Shown here piece by piece: positions 1 through 12,394 of a stretch of DNA of 64,000 bases. Origin of the DNA: Symsagittifera roscoffensis (taxonomy: Eukaryota; Xenacoelomorpha; Acoela; Convolutidae); contig NC_087066.1 in assembly GCF_963678635.1 (NCBI RefSeq), forward strand, positions 40,817,223 through 40,881,222, given 5' to 3'. The number at the start of each line of letters is the position of its first letter. The stretch's first letter is position 1. A program made the translations under genes and the position numbers. Under the pieces are notes generated by a model that searched no databases, was not told the DNA's origin, and worked only from the letters and a program-made list of their open reading frames with translations.

Positions 1-460
1 ACCCAATAATGATTCATAAACAGGCGCCGATTTACGATTTTTTTCGAGGCGACAGTTTTTCAAAAAACTTTTAGATTGACCGAATTGACATTCCGAGCTC
101 TCCCAAAAAGCTATTAAGATCTTTATTCTATTTTGAGAAATCTTATTGCACCAAAAAATTGCGTTTGTATTTTTGACCGAAAGACTGAGTTTGTTCGGTG
201 AGAGCTCCCCCCTCAAAATGAATATTTATATGGCACTAAAGGCTCTTTTAGAAAAATTTTAGGGTCGGTCATCAACAAACGGATATCTTAATAGCAACAA
301 AGGGGGGCTGACTTTTTGGGTGGCCAGGGGGTCGAATTCCTAAAAGAAAACATAAGACCCCCGCGCCCCGTTAAATCCCTTGCTGGTTACTGATAGTACC
401 AAAGGGGGACCGTTTGCATGTCGAGGAGATCGAATCCATGAAAAAGTGGGTGGGGCTATT
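1..460 (+). repeat. Copy of dispersed repeat family F3
   Basis: This stretch shares an ordered set of phrases with other F3 copies at 22.7-23.05, 25.26-25.64, 29.4-29.7 and 53.57-53.93 kb: a 'gagctctcccaaa' block, a 'gcgctcccccctcaaa' block, 'tatattggcaccaaagg', and a final 'gggtcgaattcctaa'. The order and spacing are the same in each copy, so it is one repeat family. The open frames in it are not conserved as protein. The left end is cut by the window edge. Confidence 0.6.
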
Positions 461-1229
461 TGATAGCAACACTGTGTGATTTTATAAAATACCTGCTGCT
501 TTAATAATAATAAATAATAATTGTGGTTTCTGCGATTCGAGAAACAAATTATACTTAGACAGGCTGGATGTGAAAGCATATTCCGTTTCTTTTATTGCTT
601 CTGTTTTCTTTTAGAATACTTAAGTTACTTCTTAGTTTGTTTACAAAAAATAAGAGCCCTTATAAATCTTCACTCAGTTCTATTCGCACAACCCCACTTT
701 CATGAAACAAGTTGACCGGCAAAAATATATAAGCATTCGTTAGTCACAATTAATCAAACTTTACAAAAGTTAAGTCAGCGAGCCGGATGTCAGCTAACAG
801 TTTAAAGGATAACAATCCAATTTCTTCTTAATAGCGGATCATGTGGGTTTGAGGGGGTTGTGAGATTAAAGTGGAGAAAACCCAGGTTTTTTTGGTTATA
901 ACCCCCTCAAATGATAAAAAAGGAAATTCAAAATATTTCTTACAAACTTGGATCCAAAAACGATGCAAAACACGAGGGTGGTATCTGAGTCTTGTCTTGA
1001 TCAAACTCGGAAAAAAAAATGGGAGTTAAAAGGCAATTGAGAACGCATTTGACTAAGATTTGTGAAATCTAGGTGAAGAAGATGGCTGAAAATCAGGGTA
1101 AAAAGACCTGTTTGATGCTCAATAGATGAAAATATTTCGTTTTTGCCTGAGTTATATTGATAGCCCAGCATTTCTTAGTAAAATCGACCCAGTTTTCTAA
1201 TAAAGTTATTCATTCCCGTACCCAGGGGA
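461..1229. other. No recognisable feature
   Basis: AT-rich sequence. The 64-codon frame at 521-715 has no domain and no splice context. I see nothing to annotate. Confidence 0.5.
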
Positions 1230-1960
1230 TTTTCTGAGCAAGATCTGAAATTTTTATTTCTTACATAAGTTGATTCTCAGAACTGAAGTTCTTTATTTCA
1301 GATCTTGATAAGAATTTACAAAATTCAGATCTGAAATTTGGATCTGAAATAGAAATTTTCAGATCTGAAATGTCCTTGAAAAACAAAATTTCAGATCTGA
1401 AATTAGATCTGAGAAACCTTTTTAAATTATAATGTATGCATTTTGAGCAAACAGATAAGTTTTTAGTTTTGGATGTTTCTGCAATACACAATTATGTTAA
1501 GAGTAACTTATAGTAAAAAACTTCCCAATAAATTCACAAAAAGTTTTTTTTCGAACTAAATTTTTTGTTCAACGGTGTGAAAAATCTTGACAGGTGTTCT
1601 TACAGTTTTCAAAAACTGTAAGAACAACTGTCAAATTTTTGTTTTTCATACGCTACTCATGCGTTTCCAGTGTGAATCTCATTCTTGGGGAAACACTCTC
1701 ATTTGCAACTTTACTGACCACCTGCTAGTAGCTAGCAAAAGAGATCAAACACAAAAGTATCAAGAATAGCTTTAATTGTGTCAGAATCATTGAATTTTTA
1801 GAGCTAAAACAACCAAGAAAAACTAATTTTCAGACCTGCAGTTAGATCTCAAATAACCCATTTGTAAAGTATCTAAGCGTTATTTTAACATTTCACAACC
1901 TATTTCACATCTGAAATTTAGATCTGAAACAGATTATTTCAGATCTGAATTAGAACATTT
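1230..1960. repeat. Fold-back element with arrays of a palindromic TTTCAGATCTGAAA motif
   Basis: The self-complementary motif TTTCAGATCTGAAAT occurs many times in 1230-1425 and again, degenerate, in 1830-1955. The roughly 400 bp between the arrays include a perfect small hairpin (cttacagttttc / gaaaactgtaag around 1599-1623). Because the motif is its own reverse complement, the two arrays act as inverted ends. The layout matches the other repeat-armed elements at 3.6, 28.3, 46.6 and 52.1 kb. No transposase frame is visible inside. Confidence 0.55.
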
Positions 1961-3120
1961 TCTAGGTACGGTTTTCAACTTTTCATAACTTAGGGGGGTC
2001 TAACCGACAAGATCCCAAAACCCGAACTTTCTCACCAAAGCCTTCTCGATAATTCGTTGAAAAATTAACTTTCAAGTCTTACCATTGAATATAAAAGTAA
2101 CATAAGCCACGAATAAAAAGCACATAGCAAAGGAATAGGCGCTCTTTTATATTGTTCAAATTTGCAGCCCGTTGAATAAATATAAATTTCAGTGGCAATG
2201 TAAAACGTGGGTTTATAGACTCCGTTTATAATTTTATGACCTTTATACTTCATACGAAGGCCACTCAAATTGCATTGAAATTACTGAAGTTTGCTTTCAA
2301 TTTCGTAAATGGTCGGTTAAAATTCTGCCCATACTTGAATTTGAAAAGTAGAAGGAAGGTCCAAAATCATAATAATCTTCAAGTTTCTTTGATCTTCAGA
2401 CTTAAGACAATTATATTTAAAGAGAGAAAGAAACATTGTTCAAAACAATCGATAATTACTGCATCAATTGGAGTTTTTATCTTTTTTTAATTTCAAGTTC
2501 TCTAATTTCTTTCAAAAATGTTTAAAAAAAGCATTTCAAGACTTTGGTTGCATGTTCAAACTCTCAAATCATTTTAATTATCAATTTTAGTTTACAATGG
2601 CAGTAAAATTTTCAGCTTCAACAAAAATAAGTGAAAAATCACTTCAGAAACTTTTTTCACCGGCACTGAAAAAAACGAAAGTTAATATAAAAAGAAGTCC
2701 GTTTTTATGGAAATTATATACAGTCTACAAATCTATTGTGCATAACCCTTGTTTTAAAAAATGATTTAGAACGAGCTTCAGCGGTTTTTTATTATCGAAA
2801 AAAATGGATCATATTGCCCAACATTACTAAAAACATAATACCTTCAAAAGAAAGATATAATACATTAAGGTTTTCTTAATGGTTTGTGTAATTAAAATAG
2901 CTTCTACATTAACTGCACGGTACGTTGTCTTTGAGATACTTATTTTTTGGACATAATTTGTGCGCAATTTAATTTCATAACAATTTTGATTGTAAGTTTG
3001 CACAATTTTATGAGTACCTCGGGCAATGAAGTCTTTTTCGTCTAATATTACTACTCTAAGCTAATTCTTGTTGAGAATTCTTGTAATTCTGTTTTTTTTT
3101 TAATTTTTCGAACAGAAGTT

Positions 3121-3339
3121 TTGGACTGGAAACTGGAACTTAGTTTTTGTTCCGACCAATTGAAAAATGTGGAGGAACTTTGTATTCGAGAGAGTTTTAA
3201 TTTCTTTTCCACGAAAAACCAGGTACGACAAATAATCGCAGAAGGTCGAGTGATATGTCATAATAAAGCCCTTTCAGTCGTAATTGGAACGTCTTTAGCA
3301 AATTTCTATCAAATTTTCTGTCGAGAAAAACCGGTTTGA
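3121..3339 (+). other. Unassigned 72-codon open frame
   Basis: An open frame of low hydrophobicity that I do not recognise. It has no clear splice sites or neighbours that would make it an exon, and the flanks (1961-3576) hold nothing else. It may be chance or a fragment of an old mobile element. Confidence 0.15.
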
Positions 3340-3800
3340 AATTGTTGATTTTTGGTCTAATTTTGAGCCAATAAGGTGAGCGTGCAGGCTTTAAATAGCT
3401 TAAAACTTTATTTCTTCCGATTAAAGTTAGTTTTTGGACTTTTTTGCCATTTTGGAAAATTCAAAGTTTTAGACATTCAAAAAAATTAGTTTTGTTCAAT
3501 TACATTTTTTTTGTTCTTCTAGCCTTTTTTCTACACAAAACTGGTTTCCAAATAGCTCATTAGACTAAAAATCTCGGTGCATATACAAAACAGTCCCATA
3601 CAAAACAGTCCCATACAAAAGAGTCCGAAACATCAAAAAAAGGTTCTAAAAAACAGTCCCATACAAAACAGTCCAAAACCAGTTGAATTTCATGACCTTG
3701 ATCTTTTGGCGCCGACAGAATTGATCTACGCTTTGAAAACTCAAACAGGGGCAATTAAAGATCAAAGAGCCAAATTTGGAACAATAATTTGGATGAAAAT

Positions 3801-3880
3801 CAAAGGACTCATGGTATAGTGGTTAAAGCGTTAGTCTCAAACTCTAGAGATCAAAGGATCGAATCTCCGGCGGCACAAAA
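3801..3880 (+). repeat. tRNA-like sequence, degenerate
   Basis: An A-box-like tggtatagtggtta and a B-box-like ggatcgaatctcc are spaced as in a tRNA, with a possible anticodon loop ctcaaac (CAA). The T stem and acceptor stem do not pair well, so this is probably a tRNA pseudogene or the head of a SINE, not a working tRNA gene. It lies inside MULE-A. Confidence 0.4.
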
Positions 3881-4145
3881 AATTTTCCAATTTTCCGAAA
3901 AAAATTGAAATTCGGGTAAATATGATAACGGGTATATCTAGGGTACAACAAAGGGTTCAACCTTAGAGGGTTGGGCGGAGGGAAAAGGAAAAAAATCAAC
4001 ACCTTGTATGTATTCATTATTTTGCCGGTTTCAAATCGACTCTAGCTCAATTTTGAAAAATCAAGGAAATTAATTAACTTGGAAAAATTTTATTGCTTGG
4101 CAATATTGATTAAATGTGAAAATTAAAAAGAAAAGAAAAATCTGA

Positions 4146-4440
4146 TTATAATTTAATATTATAACAGCATCTTTTCAAAAACCCAATGATATCGTTGGGT
4201 TGATATGACTTAATCATAGTGATTAAGTTTTTGTCGAGTTTTTGGTATTTAGCTTTTTTGGGTCTGGCTACTTTTTGTCCTGCGCACATTTTTTCCAACA
4301 GTATTTCCGCGTTTTTTTGCTCGTCCTGGAACTTCTCGATCAGTTTTGGGAATGATGGATGCTTACTATTGACCAGTTTCACGAAGTTGCTGTTCCAACC
4401 TTCTACAGCGTTGTTGAATTTCGTTTCTATTGAGTGTTGT
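4146..4440 (-). pseudogene. C-terminal piece of a MULE/FLYWCH-type transposase
   Basis: The minus-strand frame reads FNNAVEGWNSNFVKLVNS, then KHPSFPKLIEKFQDEQKNAE. This is the pattern expected at the end of the MULE transposase region (NN.xEGWH..F....HP......EQ), where the last conserved Glu helix lies. A stop codon interrupts the frame just upstream, and the DDE core is absent. Basis: family pattern recognition only. It would be confirmed by a profile match to the MULE transposase domain. Confidence 0.55.
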
Positions 4441-4840
4441 CAAGTGTTTGCAAATGAAACAGATTGAACAACCTGTCTCTTTTTGCTTAGATTAAAAAAA
4501 GAGTCCACTTTCTTAAATTGCGTTAACTTTAATGTTTCGAAGATTATTGCTCTTATTGAGTGGCAGCTGCTGTTATCTAGGTTATTCTAATTTCTCTACT
4601 ATACTACCTATTTTTATCCGGATTAGTTGGTATCAAAATGTGTTTAATATGAGATAAATTTACTTATCAGCTTCTAGAACAATTATCACTTCGATCAATG
4701 GGACTGTTTTTTGGACTGTTTTTTGGACTATTTTTGGGACTGTTTTGTATGGGACTGTTTTTTTGTACTTTGCTATGTTTTTTCGGACTGTTTTGTATTG
4801 GACTGTTTTGTATGGGACTGTTTTGTACAGACACGAAAAT

Positions 4841-6440
4841 CTCGTATTTGCATTTTTTCTGTTTTTTTATTACACCTTACAGGATTGACACTAATTCGAA
4901 AAAAAAATTTTTGCCAGGCGTAAATATTTTGCATTTAGTTCTCATCATGAAACGATCAGCGAAGAATAGAACGATCAGTTTACTTAGACTCGTTCAGTCT
5001 CCCCAAAGATTGACCCAGTCAGGTTATCATAATGCAATGCGCGCACGTTAGGGACCACCTTGAATTGGAACCGAGCAACCAATTGATCCTATTTTCGAGA
5101 AAAAATGCAATAATTCTTGCAAAGCAACGTTGCTTTTCCATAAAAACCGATTTCTAGTTTACTCAAGATAATTTTCAACGTGAAGTACAATGATCTTACT
5201 AATTTCACGTTTTTCCAAAGTTTCTGATGCGTTTTGAAGTTACCGTTGAAAAAAAATTTAGATTCAGCATCATCTTTTGTTAGTGTAACCATTTACCGTA
5301 TAATATGAATATATATATTTTTTAACAATAAGTTGAAAAATTAGTTCTTGGCTCTGTAAACGATTCCACGCACTTGGATATTTGCTTGTAAAGTTCTTTT
5401 AACAGTAAAAGAAACATGACTTAATGACTTTTGTTCAAAAAATTTTCACATAGTTTTTATAATTCGATTTCAAGAGAAACTTAAATTAAGCTTTCTAACA
5501 ACAAAAAGAGATTGTATGAATCGATTAGTATTCGCAGATCAGTCGAATCATTTCTGGTTTGCTGTCCCGATTATTTTAACTGGTCTTTTGATGTTGAAGC
5601 AGCACTATCGAGTCCAGAAAAATATTCAGAAAAAAATTTTTTTGCAAAAAATTTCAGATTAAGTTTTACCATATTCCTAAATTATACTGTCAAAACCTTC
5701 AAAACCACTAGATTTTAATTAATCTAGTTATAAGTTTTCCAGTGAGCGCAATTTAAGAAAATTATTTTTAGTTACTATTCAATTAAAGTAGCCGGTGAGT
5801 TCGCTTTGCGCGCATCAACGATTTGCAGTGCAACTCGACAATAAATTTTATAAAGATTCCTACCCACTGTTGCCAACAGTAAGTAGAGCTCTTTCCAAAA
5901 CTTTAGGTCAAATTTCACTGCAAATCATTCCGTTTCAGTGGTCGCCATTAGGTTTTAAAGTAGGGATGTATACTTTGGGGTATTGTGAAATAGTAACCTA
6001 CTATAGAATTATTAACAGACTTAAACTAAAATAAGAAGTTGAATTCAAAAGAAATGGATTGGTTAAATAAATTTAAGATGTTGATAACTGCAACCTTTCA
6101 GCCATCAAGAGAGAGTGGCTCAAATTTATTTTAGTACATTGTCAAGATTGGGAGACCTTCCCGATAATGACATCTAAGACTAGCAATTCACTTTTAAAAA
6201 AATCAAAATTCAACACAGACTAGCAACGATCAAAACAATTGGCTTGACAGCCGTCACTTTTCACCTCTGATGGAAATTTTTTAGATCAACATCATAAAGT
6301 TTCAACATCATAATAGTCAACGGGTCCCTTTAATTTTCTATGATTCCTGAATAAGTAAGCTCTGTTAGGGAGATGCAGTTAGTTCTTCCGCTGAAACTGG
6401 GATGGCACCGCTGTCTGGGGGAGTTCGATTGCTGCTGTTA
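4841..6440. other. No recognisable feature
   Basis: AT-rich sequence with short frames that carry no domain. The retrotransposon's 3' end and long terminal repeat should lie towards the right of this stretch, but I could not find an LTR pair. Confidence 0.4.
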
Positions 6441-6446
6441 TCTCTT

Positions 6447-7247
6447 TTACTGCTTGCCTGACTGGAGTTCCATAAAAATGGGTCTGGCGTCTGTTCCGGC
6501 CTGAAGATCTGAAGAAAGAGTTTGACGCAACATCGTTTTTTTTTCTAGTGGGAACTTTGTCGGCCTAGACTCTGGGGTCAGAGCCGTGATAGAAAGACCA
6601 GAAAATGTGACTGGGCATGACTGCGGTGTTCTTCTAGGGCCAATGATGAGATCATCCTCCCAAGAGACAGGTGCTAGTTCCGACGGATCGGGGATAGTGT
6701 ATCGAGATGTATCGTTTTTTTCTTCTGCCGAGATCGTGACCTTCTTTGAACGGGTTAACTTGAACGTGACCTTCCTTGAACCTGTTGAACGGGTTAACAT
6801 GACCGACGGGAATTTTATATATGTATCTATCGCAACGTTATTTTTTCTTTCTCCATAAGATAAAGGTCCTGCGCAATCCAATTGAAGTTCTGAACTGGGG
6901 GCTCTAAGACTAGGAACAAATTTTGCCGAATTGAAATTGCTCATCGGCTTAAAATTCTTAACAAATTTTGTGCACTGGGTACAGCTGCTGCAAATCATCA
7001 CGATTTATCAGTGAATTTTGGGCCACGACACATACTGAGCCGCAACTATCATTGCCTCTTGTCCTGGGTATGAGCGGTGAATTCTTGAGAGATTTGCTTT
7101 CCGTAGATGCTTTGGATGGCATCCGTCAATATATGCAATTGAGTCCCAGAATGTGCGAATATATTGATTGATTCGGCGAAATTGCTCGCAATTGGTGCTC
7201 GACACGGCGTTTCTCATCGGCCTGAGGGTTGGGTCGTCAGCTACCAA
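6447..7247 (-). pseudogene. Gypsy integrase fragment
   Basis: The upstream frame (7247 down to about 7008) gives the HHCC zinc-finger phrase IHRSYPGQEAMIVAAQYVSWPKI. The next frame (from 7001) continues with CSSCTQCTKFVK, completing the two Cys, and then LQLDCAGPL, the first catalytic Asp of the integrase core, followed by DTYIKFPSV. The two parts are in different frames. Beyond this the sequence degenerates, with a local repeat (TGSRKVTFKL / TRSKKVTIS), and the later Asp and Glu are not identifiable. Non-functional. Confidence 0.75.
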
Positions 7248-8099
7248 TTAGGCCAGAACATCAGCATTCAGATTTCCTATGTTCCGGCATGGGCTTTTTG
7301 TTCTTGGCGAGCACCGATTTATGCTGATTTCTGGTTCAGTTGATTTGGGCAGATTTAACGCTCCTTCTGTGTCTGAAATTCGCTAGGATGGTGGCTTGCT
7401 TGTTCCTTACTGTCAGATTTTTCTCGTTTGATGTCAGCCTACGAGATCTGCTTGCGGTTGAGAATCTCACTCTTAGTCGTGAGCGACCGGATATGAACCT
7501 CGAGATTGGGGCGACTCATCTAGCAAACGGTCGAAGCTGTTATCCGCGATTGAGGTTTTTGCGAGCCTTCTTTCTGAAAATTGTTGAAGCTGATTAGACT
7601 AGTAAAAGACATTTTTTGGGCTGAGATGGGTTTTTGTACAAGAGAATGGTTGGGTGATAGGATGTAGATACTGGTTATGGTCGGTTTCGGCCGAGTATGA
7701 ATATACAAAATCCTTCTTGAATATTGATGAGACCAACTTTGCATAAACCGCTGTGATTGGTCGAGACGATTGAACTTATATTTGTAGCCCTCTTGCAGCA
7801 GAATGTCGGCACAAATTTTAAATTCTGATCGGTCGAGACCTTTAATAAAACATTTCGTGCCCTCTCGCGGATGATGACCGGAATAAAAACTGAAATCTGG
7901 TTGACTTAGAATTTTGATTGGTTTTACGATGCCCTTTTGTGCAGAATAGACACTGTCTGGATTGGTTAAAAGTGGTTTTAGAGTTCTCTTGCCCTCTAGC
8001 GGATGAATAACGCTGTTTGGATTGGAAATTTACTGGCTGATTTTTGATAGATATGTTTCCTTGTTGGGAGAATTATTCCCACAACGGCTGAGTATGGTG

Positions 8100-8430
8100 G
8101 AAAATTTTAAAGGTGATTTAATTATCAGTTCTGCTCTCACCAGATTTTTGATGGTGCCGCATGCTTCAAAGAATTCTTGAACAGACTTGACAACGAAATT
8201 TTGATCGATCGATGGTGTTCGGGGACTGCTGAGGGGTGATTACGTGAGAGATAGTCAACTATTTCTAATTTTGAGCGTGCCGATATGCTTCACTTCAAAA
8301 TCAAATGGTAGCGATCTGTCCGCTCATCTGGTATACTGGATTGGTAGGACTTGTTCCCCCTGTTAGTCCATAATGTTGGAGTAATACCTTTATGATCGGT
8401 TCGAACTTCAAATCTGGTTCCAAGTAAATA
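8100..8430 (-). pseudogene. Gypsy RNase H fragment
   Basis: The minus strand contains DHKGITPTLWTNRGNKSYQS, which matches the end of Ty3/gypsy RNase H (the TDHK..L...R motif). In shifted frames it is followed by VDYLSRNHPSAVPEH, the typical 'DxLSR' phrase that precedes the spacer to integrase, and then QEFFEACGTIKNLVRAE. The frame changes make it a pseudogene. Confidence 0.7.
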
Positions 8431-8526
8431 GTTTTTAAAGTGTTCCTATGACCGAACTGGTCATTGTGAAACATTTTAGTTGTTTCTCAGATACGTTTGA
8501 GACTGTTTATAAACGATTTTTTTGGA

Positions 8527-8742
8527 TCATTTTTCCAAACAAGTTTGTTTTTCTTTAGCACTTGCTTTTAAGGATGGTCTGAATTTTTTTGTATCTAATT
8601 GGAGTTTTGGAAGGAGTTTTTGTAAATTTTTCAATACGCTAATGTAAAATCTGGGGGATTTTAGGTCTAGAACTGTCGGGAATTTCAAATATTTTGGTTT
8701 GTGGCTAGATTTATCTATGTCAAATTCTTCAAATTTTGTCAA
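8527..8742 (-). pseudogene. Gypsy RT-RNase H tether region
   Basis: The frame reads PKYLKFPTVLDLKSPRF, then SVLKNLQKLLPKLQ and FRPSLKASAKEK. This corresponds to the segment after the RT thumb, where the family has PKTLKQLRSFMG..N.L..FIPNL and then FRPLLK. Single-copy relic, no function. Confidence 0.6.
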
Positions 8743-8749
8743 CAGAAAA

Positions 8750-9260
8750 CTCTCATTTCGAAAGTTTCAAAGCAAAGCCTTCGGAATACTTTTTCAACAG
8801 TTCTGTTATGGTCTTCGATGGACCCTTTGGACACGATTTAAATGTCATTTTCCCACGATTTTAAGAAACAAATAAACCCCAAGTTTGTTTTTCAAGTTGT
8901 TGTCCATTGCTCTCTGAAATTCCTCTGACATGTCAGTAAGGTCTTAAAACGGTATGTGCCCGTAATTTTTTCACATACGTTATTAAGATTGCAATGACTG
9001 CTGAATAAATCACTGAGTTGTAGTTGACTAAAAGCGTATTTAAGATCTAGGGAAGCAAACCAAGGTGAACCGAAGTTTTGGGAATTGATGATTTGAGCTG
9101 CAATATCAATTTGTTCTAAAAGATTCGGCATCTGGTATTGATTTTGAAAAATTGGGCATTCATTGGTTTTGCATCCATACTTAATTTTATCGATTCATAC
9201 TCATTCCCGGTAATTACGCCAGGGGCTACAAAGTGGTCACAGGTGAACTTAGGCAATTTT
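8750..9260 (-). pseudogene. Gypsy reverse transcriptase
   Basis: The palm motif with the first catalytic Asp is clear (SLDLKYAFSQLQLSD, then GTYRFKTL) in the frame 8892-9131. A frameshift follows, and the next frame gives DMSEEFQRAMDNNL and, further down, SKGSIEDHNRTVEKVFRRL, the region just after the second Asp box. Upstream is IKLSMDAKPMN. The YLDD-type box itself is damaged. Clear homology, dead copy. Confidence 0.8.
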
Positions 9261-9883
9261 AATATATGACATTTTAATTAGCTTGGATGTTTCTAGACCA
9301 ATTTTCTGCTGAATTTGAAGAAAAGCGCTGAGTCCTTTTTCGTGAATTGGCATAATTGGCTCCTTGAGCACTTGAGCATCGAGTGAACACAATGATTTTA
9401 AGATATCTCTAATCTGGATAAAACATTGCTGTATTTGGACATGAAACAGCCTTTCCAGAATTGTGACTCTTCAGATACGCGAGATTCCGATATTTCTAAA
9501 GTAGGTTGGAATCCCTCTTTGACTATAAGAATTCCGAGTAAATCTTGGAGATCGCTGCTCAGCAGACACCTAGTTCTGTTTTCAGTCTCTAAGAAGTTTG
9601 CTCTCTCAACCTTCCAGCCTAAAGTTGAAATATTTGCTACTAGCGTACCGTGGTGTGTTGTTGGTCTTTTAGCAGATAACAGTCTTCTAGTTGTGTTTTG
9701 GTAGATTTAAATAGAAAATCAGCACTATGTTTTGACTAATGGAGCAGGGCTAACTGTATCAATTGTTGCCTTTAAAAATGACATAGTAATTCTAAAAGTT
9801 GCCTGTAAGGATTGAATTATCACTGAATTTGTGTTGTTTAATCTAATTTTTTTGACAAATTTGGTCGTCTGCAACCTAGAATT

Positions 9884-10195
9884 TTATTGTATCGAATTAT
9901 TTTGTTGAGATAAGCTTCCGGATGTTGGTATTTTCAGAACGGATAATTCCGATTCGTTATCTGATGTTATGGAATTGCACTCTTCTTCTGCAGTGTCTTC
10001 TGATTTCTCGTCGATGTTATCTACATTTTTCCGATATTTACATACCTTGACGATATGACCTTTGTCGCCACATGACTTACAAACAAAATTTTTCGCTAGG
10101 CAAGAATGACAGTGATTTGATAAATAATTGTTGCCGCAAAAATCGCACGGTTTATGTTCTTTCTTTTTTCGGGTCGTCGGAATTTTTATTGACAC
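9884..10195 (-). pseudogene. Gag nucleocapsid-like zinc-knuckle fragment
   Basis: Residues CDFCGNNYLSNHC and CKSCGDKGHIVKVC are Cys/His clusters; the second is a CCHC zinc knuckle as in retroelement Gag nucleocapsid. An acidic Ser-rich tail follows. It lies upstream of RT in the same orientation, as expected for gag. Confidence 0.7.
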
Positions 10196-10639
10196 GATCT
10201 CCGGTTATTCTAATTTGCAAATTGTTTTTCTTATAAATCGCATCGTTGGTTTTTGTTTAATCTTAAAGGAGTTTTGGCTGGAAAAAATTGTTGGACGAAA
10301 GTTTTTATCCATCTATTTTTGTAGCGCTGATTGTCCCAATAAACAGATGAATATCAATCAAGAAAATCTCATTCACATTGTTAAAAATTGTAAAGATGCA
10401 TACGTACGACAATGAATTTTTTGTCTTCTGAAAAGATTTGTAAAAGGTTCGAAAAAAAATTTGAATGATGTAGTGACCACATTGCCACGAGCGGAATTTT
10501 GTAGGAAACGTTTCTTCCCTTCGGACCCTTGAGAAAAGATTTGCCTCAATTTTACCGTATGATCAGCCTCGTGGTGAAAAGTGTTAAGTCCCATTTTTGT
10601 ACCCTTTTCCGACGTTCCGCATTTAGCTCATTAATTTTT

Positions 10640-10800
10640 AGAATTTCTGCTTAATCGCGTTTGATACGACTTTCGGGTCCGTGGTCGAATTGGATTCTTC
10701 TATTTTTTGTACTTTAGTAGGTGGGTCATCAAAAACGACAGCTGGTTCAGATGAAAAGACGTTTGGGTCACAGTGTTCCCTAGGTGTAATCGCTAAAAGT
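10640..10800 (-). pseudogene. Possible gag fragment
   Basis: The minus strand can be read as DPNVFSSEPAVVFDDPPTKV, then TTDPKVVSNAIKQ, an acidic/polar stretch upstream of the zinc knuckle. Position and composition suggest gag, but I see no diagnostic motif. Sequence from 10.8 to 12.39 kb holds nothing I recognise. Confidence 0.3.
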
Positions 10801-12394
10801 AATTGACTCTGGAGTTGGTTCTGGAGTTGGTTCTGGTAAAAAAAATACGACCTTTTGATGCAAAGTTTTAAACTAGGAGCTAACTTGGCCTAAGAGTTTA
10901 AATTATAAAGGATTGGACCGACTAGGTATCAAATTATACAATGTTAAGTTGAGTGCTGCTGATATGTAGGACAACCATTCTACAAGTCTGTTTTTATTAT
11001 TATTCCATTTTTTTTAAAAAGCCAACCATAACTTTTCCTCAATTAATAGAGTTTACCGATATGTTTTTTTTTCGAAAGTTAATAAATAAAAAAGAACAAA
11101 ATCGCCTGTGTTTTAGCTGTCTTTGAGTTCATAAATTTTTGTCCCAATGTCTGTTAGCTGTATTGTTAATCAGCAGCGTTCGGGAAAAAAAGTCAATTTT
11201 TGGTCGGAAAAGGTGCTTTTTAAATTTTTTGGAGGCAGAATAAATTAAAAAACTAAATACAAAAATCTTCATATTTTGTCCTATAAATACATGCACCAAT
11301 ATAATTGCAGGTTCTTCATCTGCATTTTTTGACAATCACGCAGTTTTTGCCTCAAAATACTACAAAAAAAATCAACTTTATTGGAGGATTTCATCCGCGC
11401 ATAAACAAAGTTGGCTGAATGTTCATCACCAAATTCCAGTGTATGATTTCTTTAATTTTTTTTTTGATTCAAAGTTTTCTGGTTTTGACAGCTTTTTTAA
11501 CTTAATTAAGAGTGAAAAACGTTTTTAAAAAAGTAAAAAATGTATTTACATTTTTTCCGCTCCCTGTTAATTAGCCTCCATTGTTTGCTGAGATCATTGG
11601 TTGGTCTTTGATTTAGCCCGCAGATACAGTTATCCTAAACTGAAGTGTCACTTTTCCCCATTCCCTCTCCTAAGATCAATACACATCTCTCGGTCCCGAC
11701 TCAATCCAATATTAAATCAAAGTCTCCATCTGTCAGAAAAGGTACAGCTTTAATCAATCGAGCGCGAGCTGCATATTGATTTATTTGCTTATAGGACAAA
11801 ATTAGAAGTCAATGGGTTGAATTGAGACAGAAACGAAAAAAGTTTGAATGCCGAAAAATTCAGAAAAAAATATTTGTTCGTTCAAGATTTTTTAAATGAC
11901 ACCTAATAATATTTTTCAGCAACTTAATTTTTTTTGAAATTTCTAAAAAAAAATTTCTTAAAACTTTTTACACTGAGAATCAAGCGAATCGCTGAGACTT
12001 TATGTTATTAAATTACATATGTTCTTTATTGTTTTTGGTATAGCTACCGGATCACTGCCTTCTTTGATTACCTTCTATCACTTTCTGTCGAAAGGTGTTG
12101 CATAAATTATAATATATTAAAACAGTTTCTAATTCCGTTCGCAGCTTGAGTTTTCATTTTAATCATGTATATTGACGTAATATACTCATTTTACCAATGA
12201 GAACAATTTAATCCGTTCGAGGTGTTTTTGGAATATCAAATAAAGCAAGATTACGTGATTGCTACGTTTATTTAGAATGTTCGACTAACAGTTTTCGTTT
12301 TGTAAAACTTTGCATGGTGAAAATTAGTGAAAATTAGGTTTCGTACCAATTGACCATTAAACACAAAATTATAAATCGATAAGTTGTCATCCTA

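Larger units (their letters stand above)
3577..4840 (-). mobile_element. MULE-type DNA transposon remnant with repeat-built inverted ends (MULE-A)
   Basis: The left end (3585-3682) is a run of the 15-bp motif CAAAACAGTCCCATA. The right end (4698-4831) is a run of its reverse complement, so the two form long inverted termini made of a minisatellite. Inside, on the minus strand, is a piece of a Mutator-like transposase (separate entry) and a tRNA-like sequence. The internal 0.8 kb is far too short for a complete transposase, so this is a deletion derivative. The hydrophobic open frame at 4698-5051 is only a translation of the terminal array. Confidence 0.6.
6440..10800 (-). mobile_element. Decayed Ty3/gypsy LTR retrotransposon (gag-RT-RNase H-integrase order)
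   Basis: Reading the minus strand from 10.8 kb down, I see an acidic gag-like piece, a gag zinc knuckle, reverse transcriptase, a tether region, RNase H, and an integrase with its zinc finger and catalytic core start. This is the Ty3/gypsy order; BEL and copia elements differ. Stop codons and frameshifts break every domain, so the copy is not autonomous. A protease was not clearly found between 9.25 and 9.88 kb, and 7250-8100 holds no motif I recognise. Neither LTR could be defined. The RT phrase IKLSMDAKPMN and the DLKYAFSQLQL motif place it in an invertebrate-type gypsy lineage (inference). Confidence 0.85.

Noticed and set aside
4698-5051. 117-codon frame rich in Gly-Leu-Phe, resembling a membrane protein
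   Set aside because: It is a translation of the CAGTCC-type terminal array of MULE-A; the same array also reads in the other frame (4711-4923).
6586-6858. 90-codon plus-strand frame
   Set aside because: Antisense shadow of the gypsy integrase fragment.
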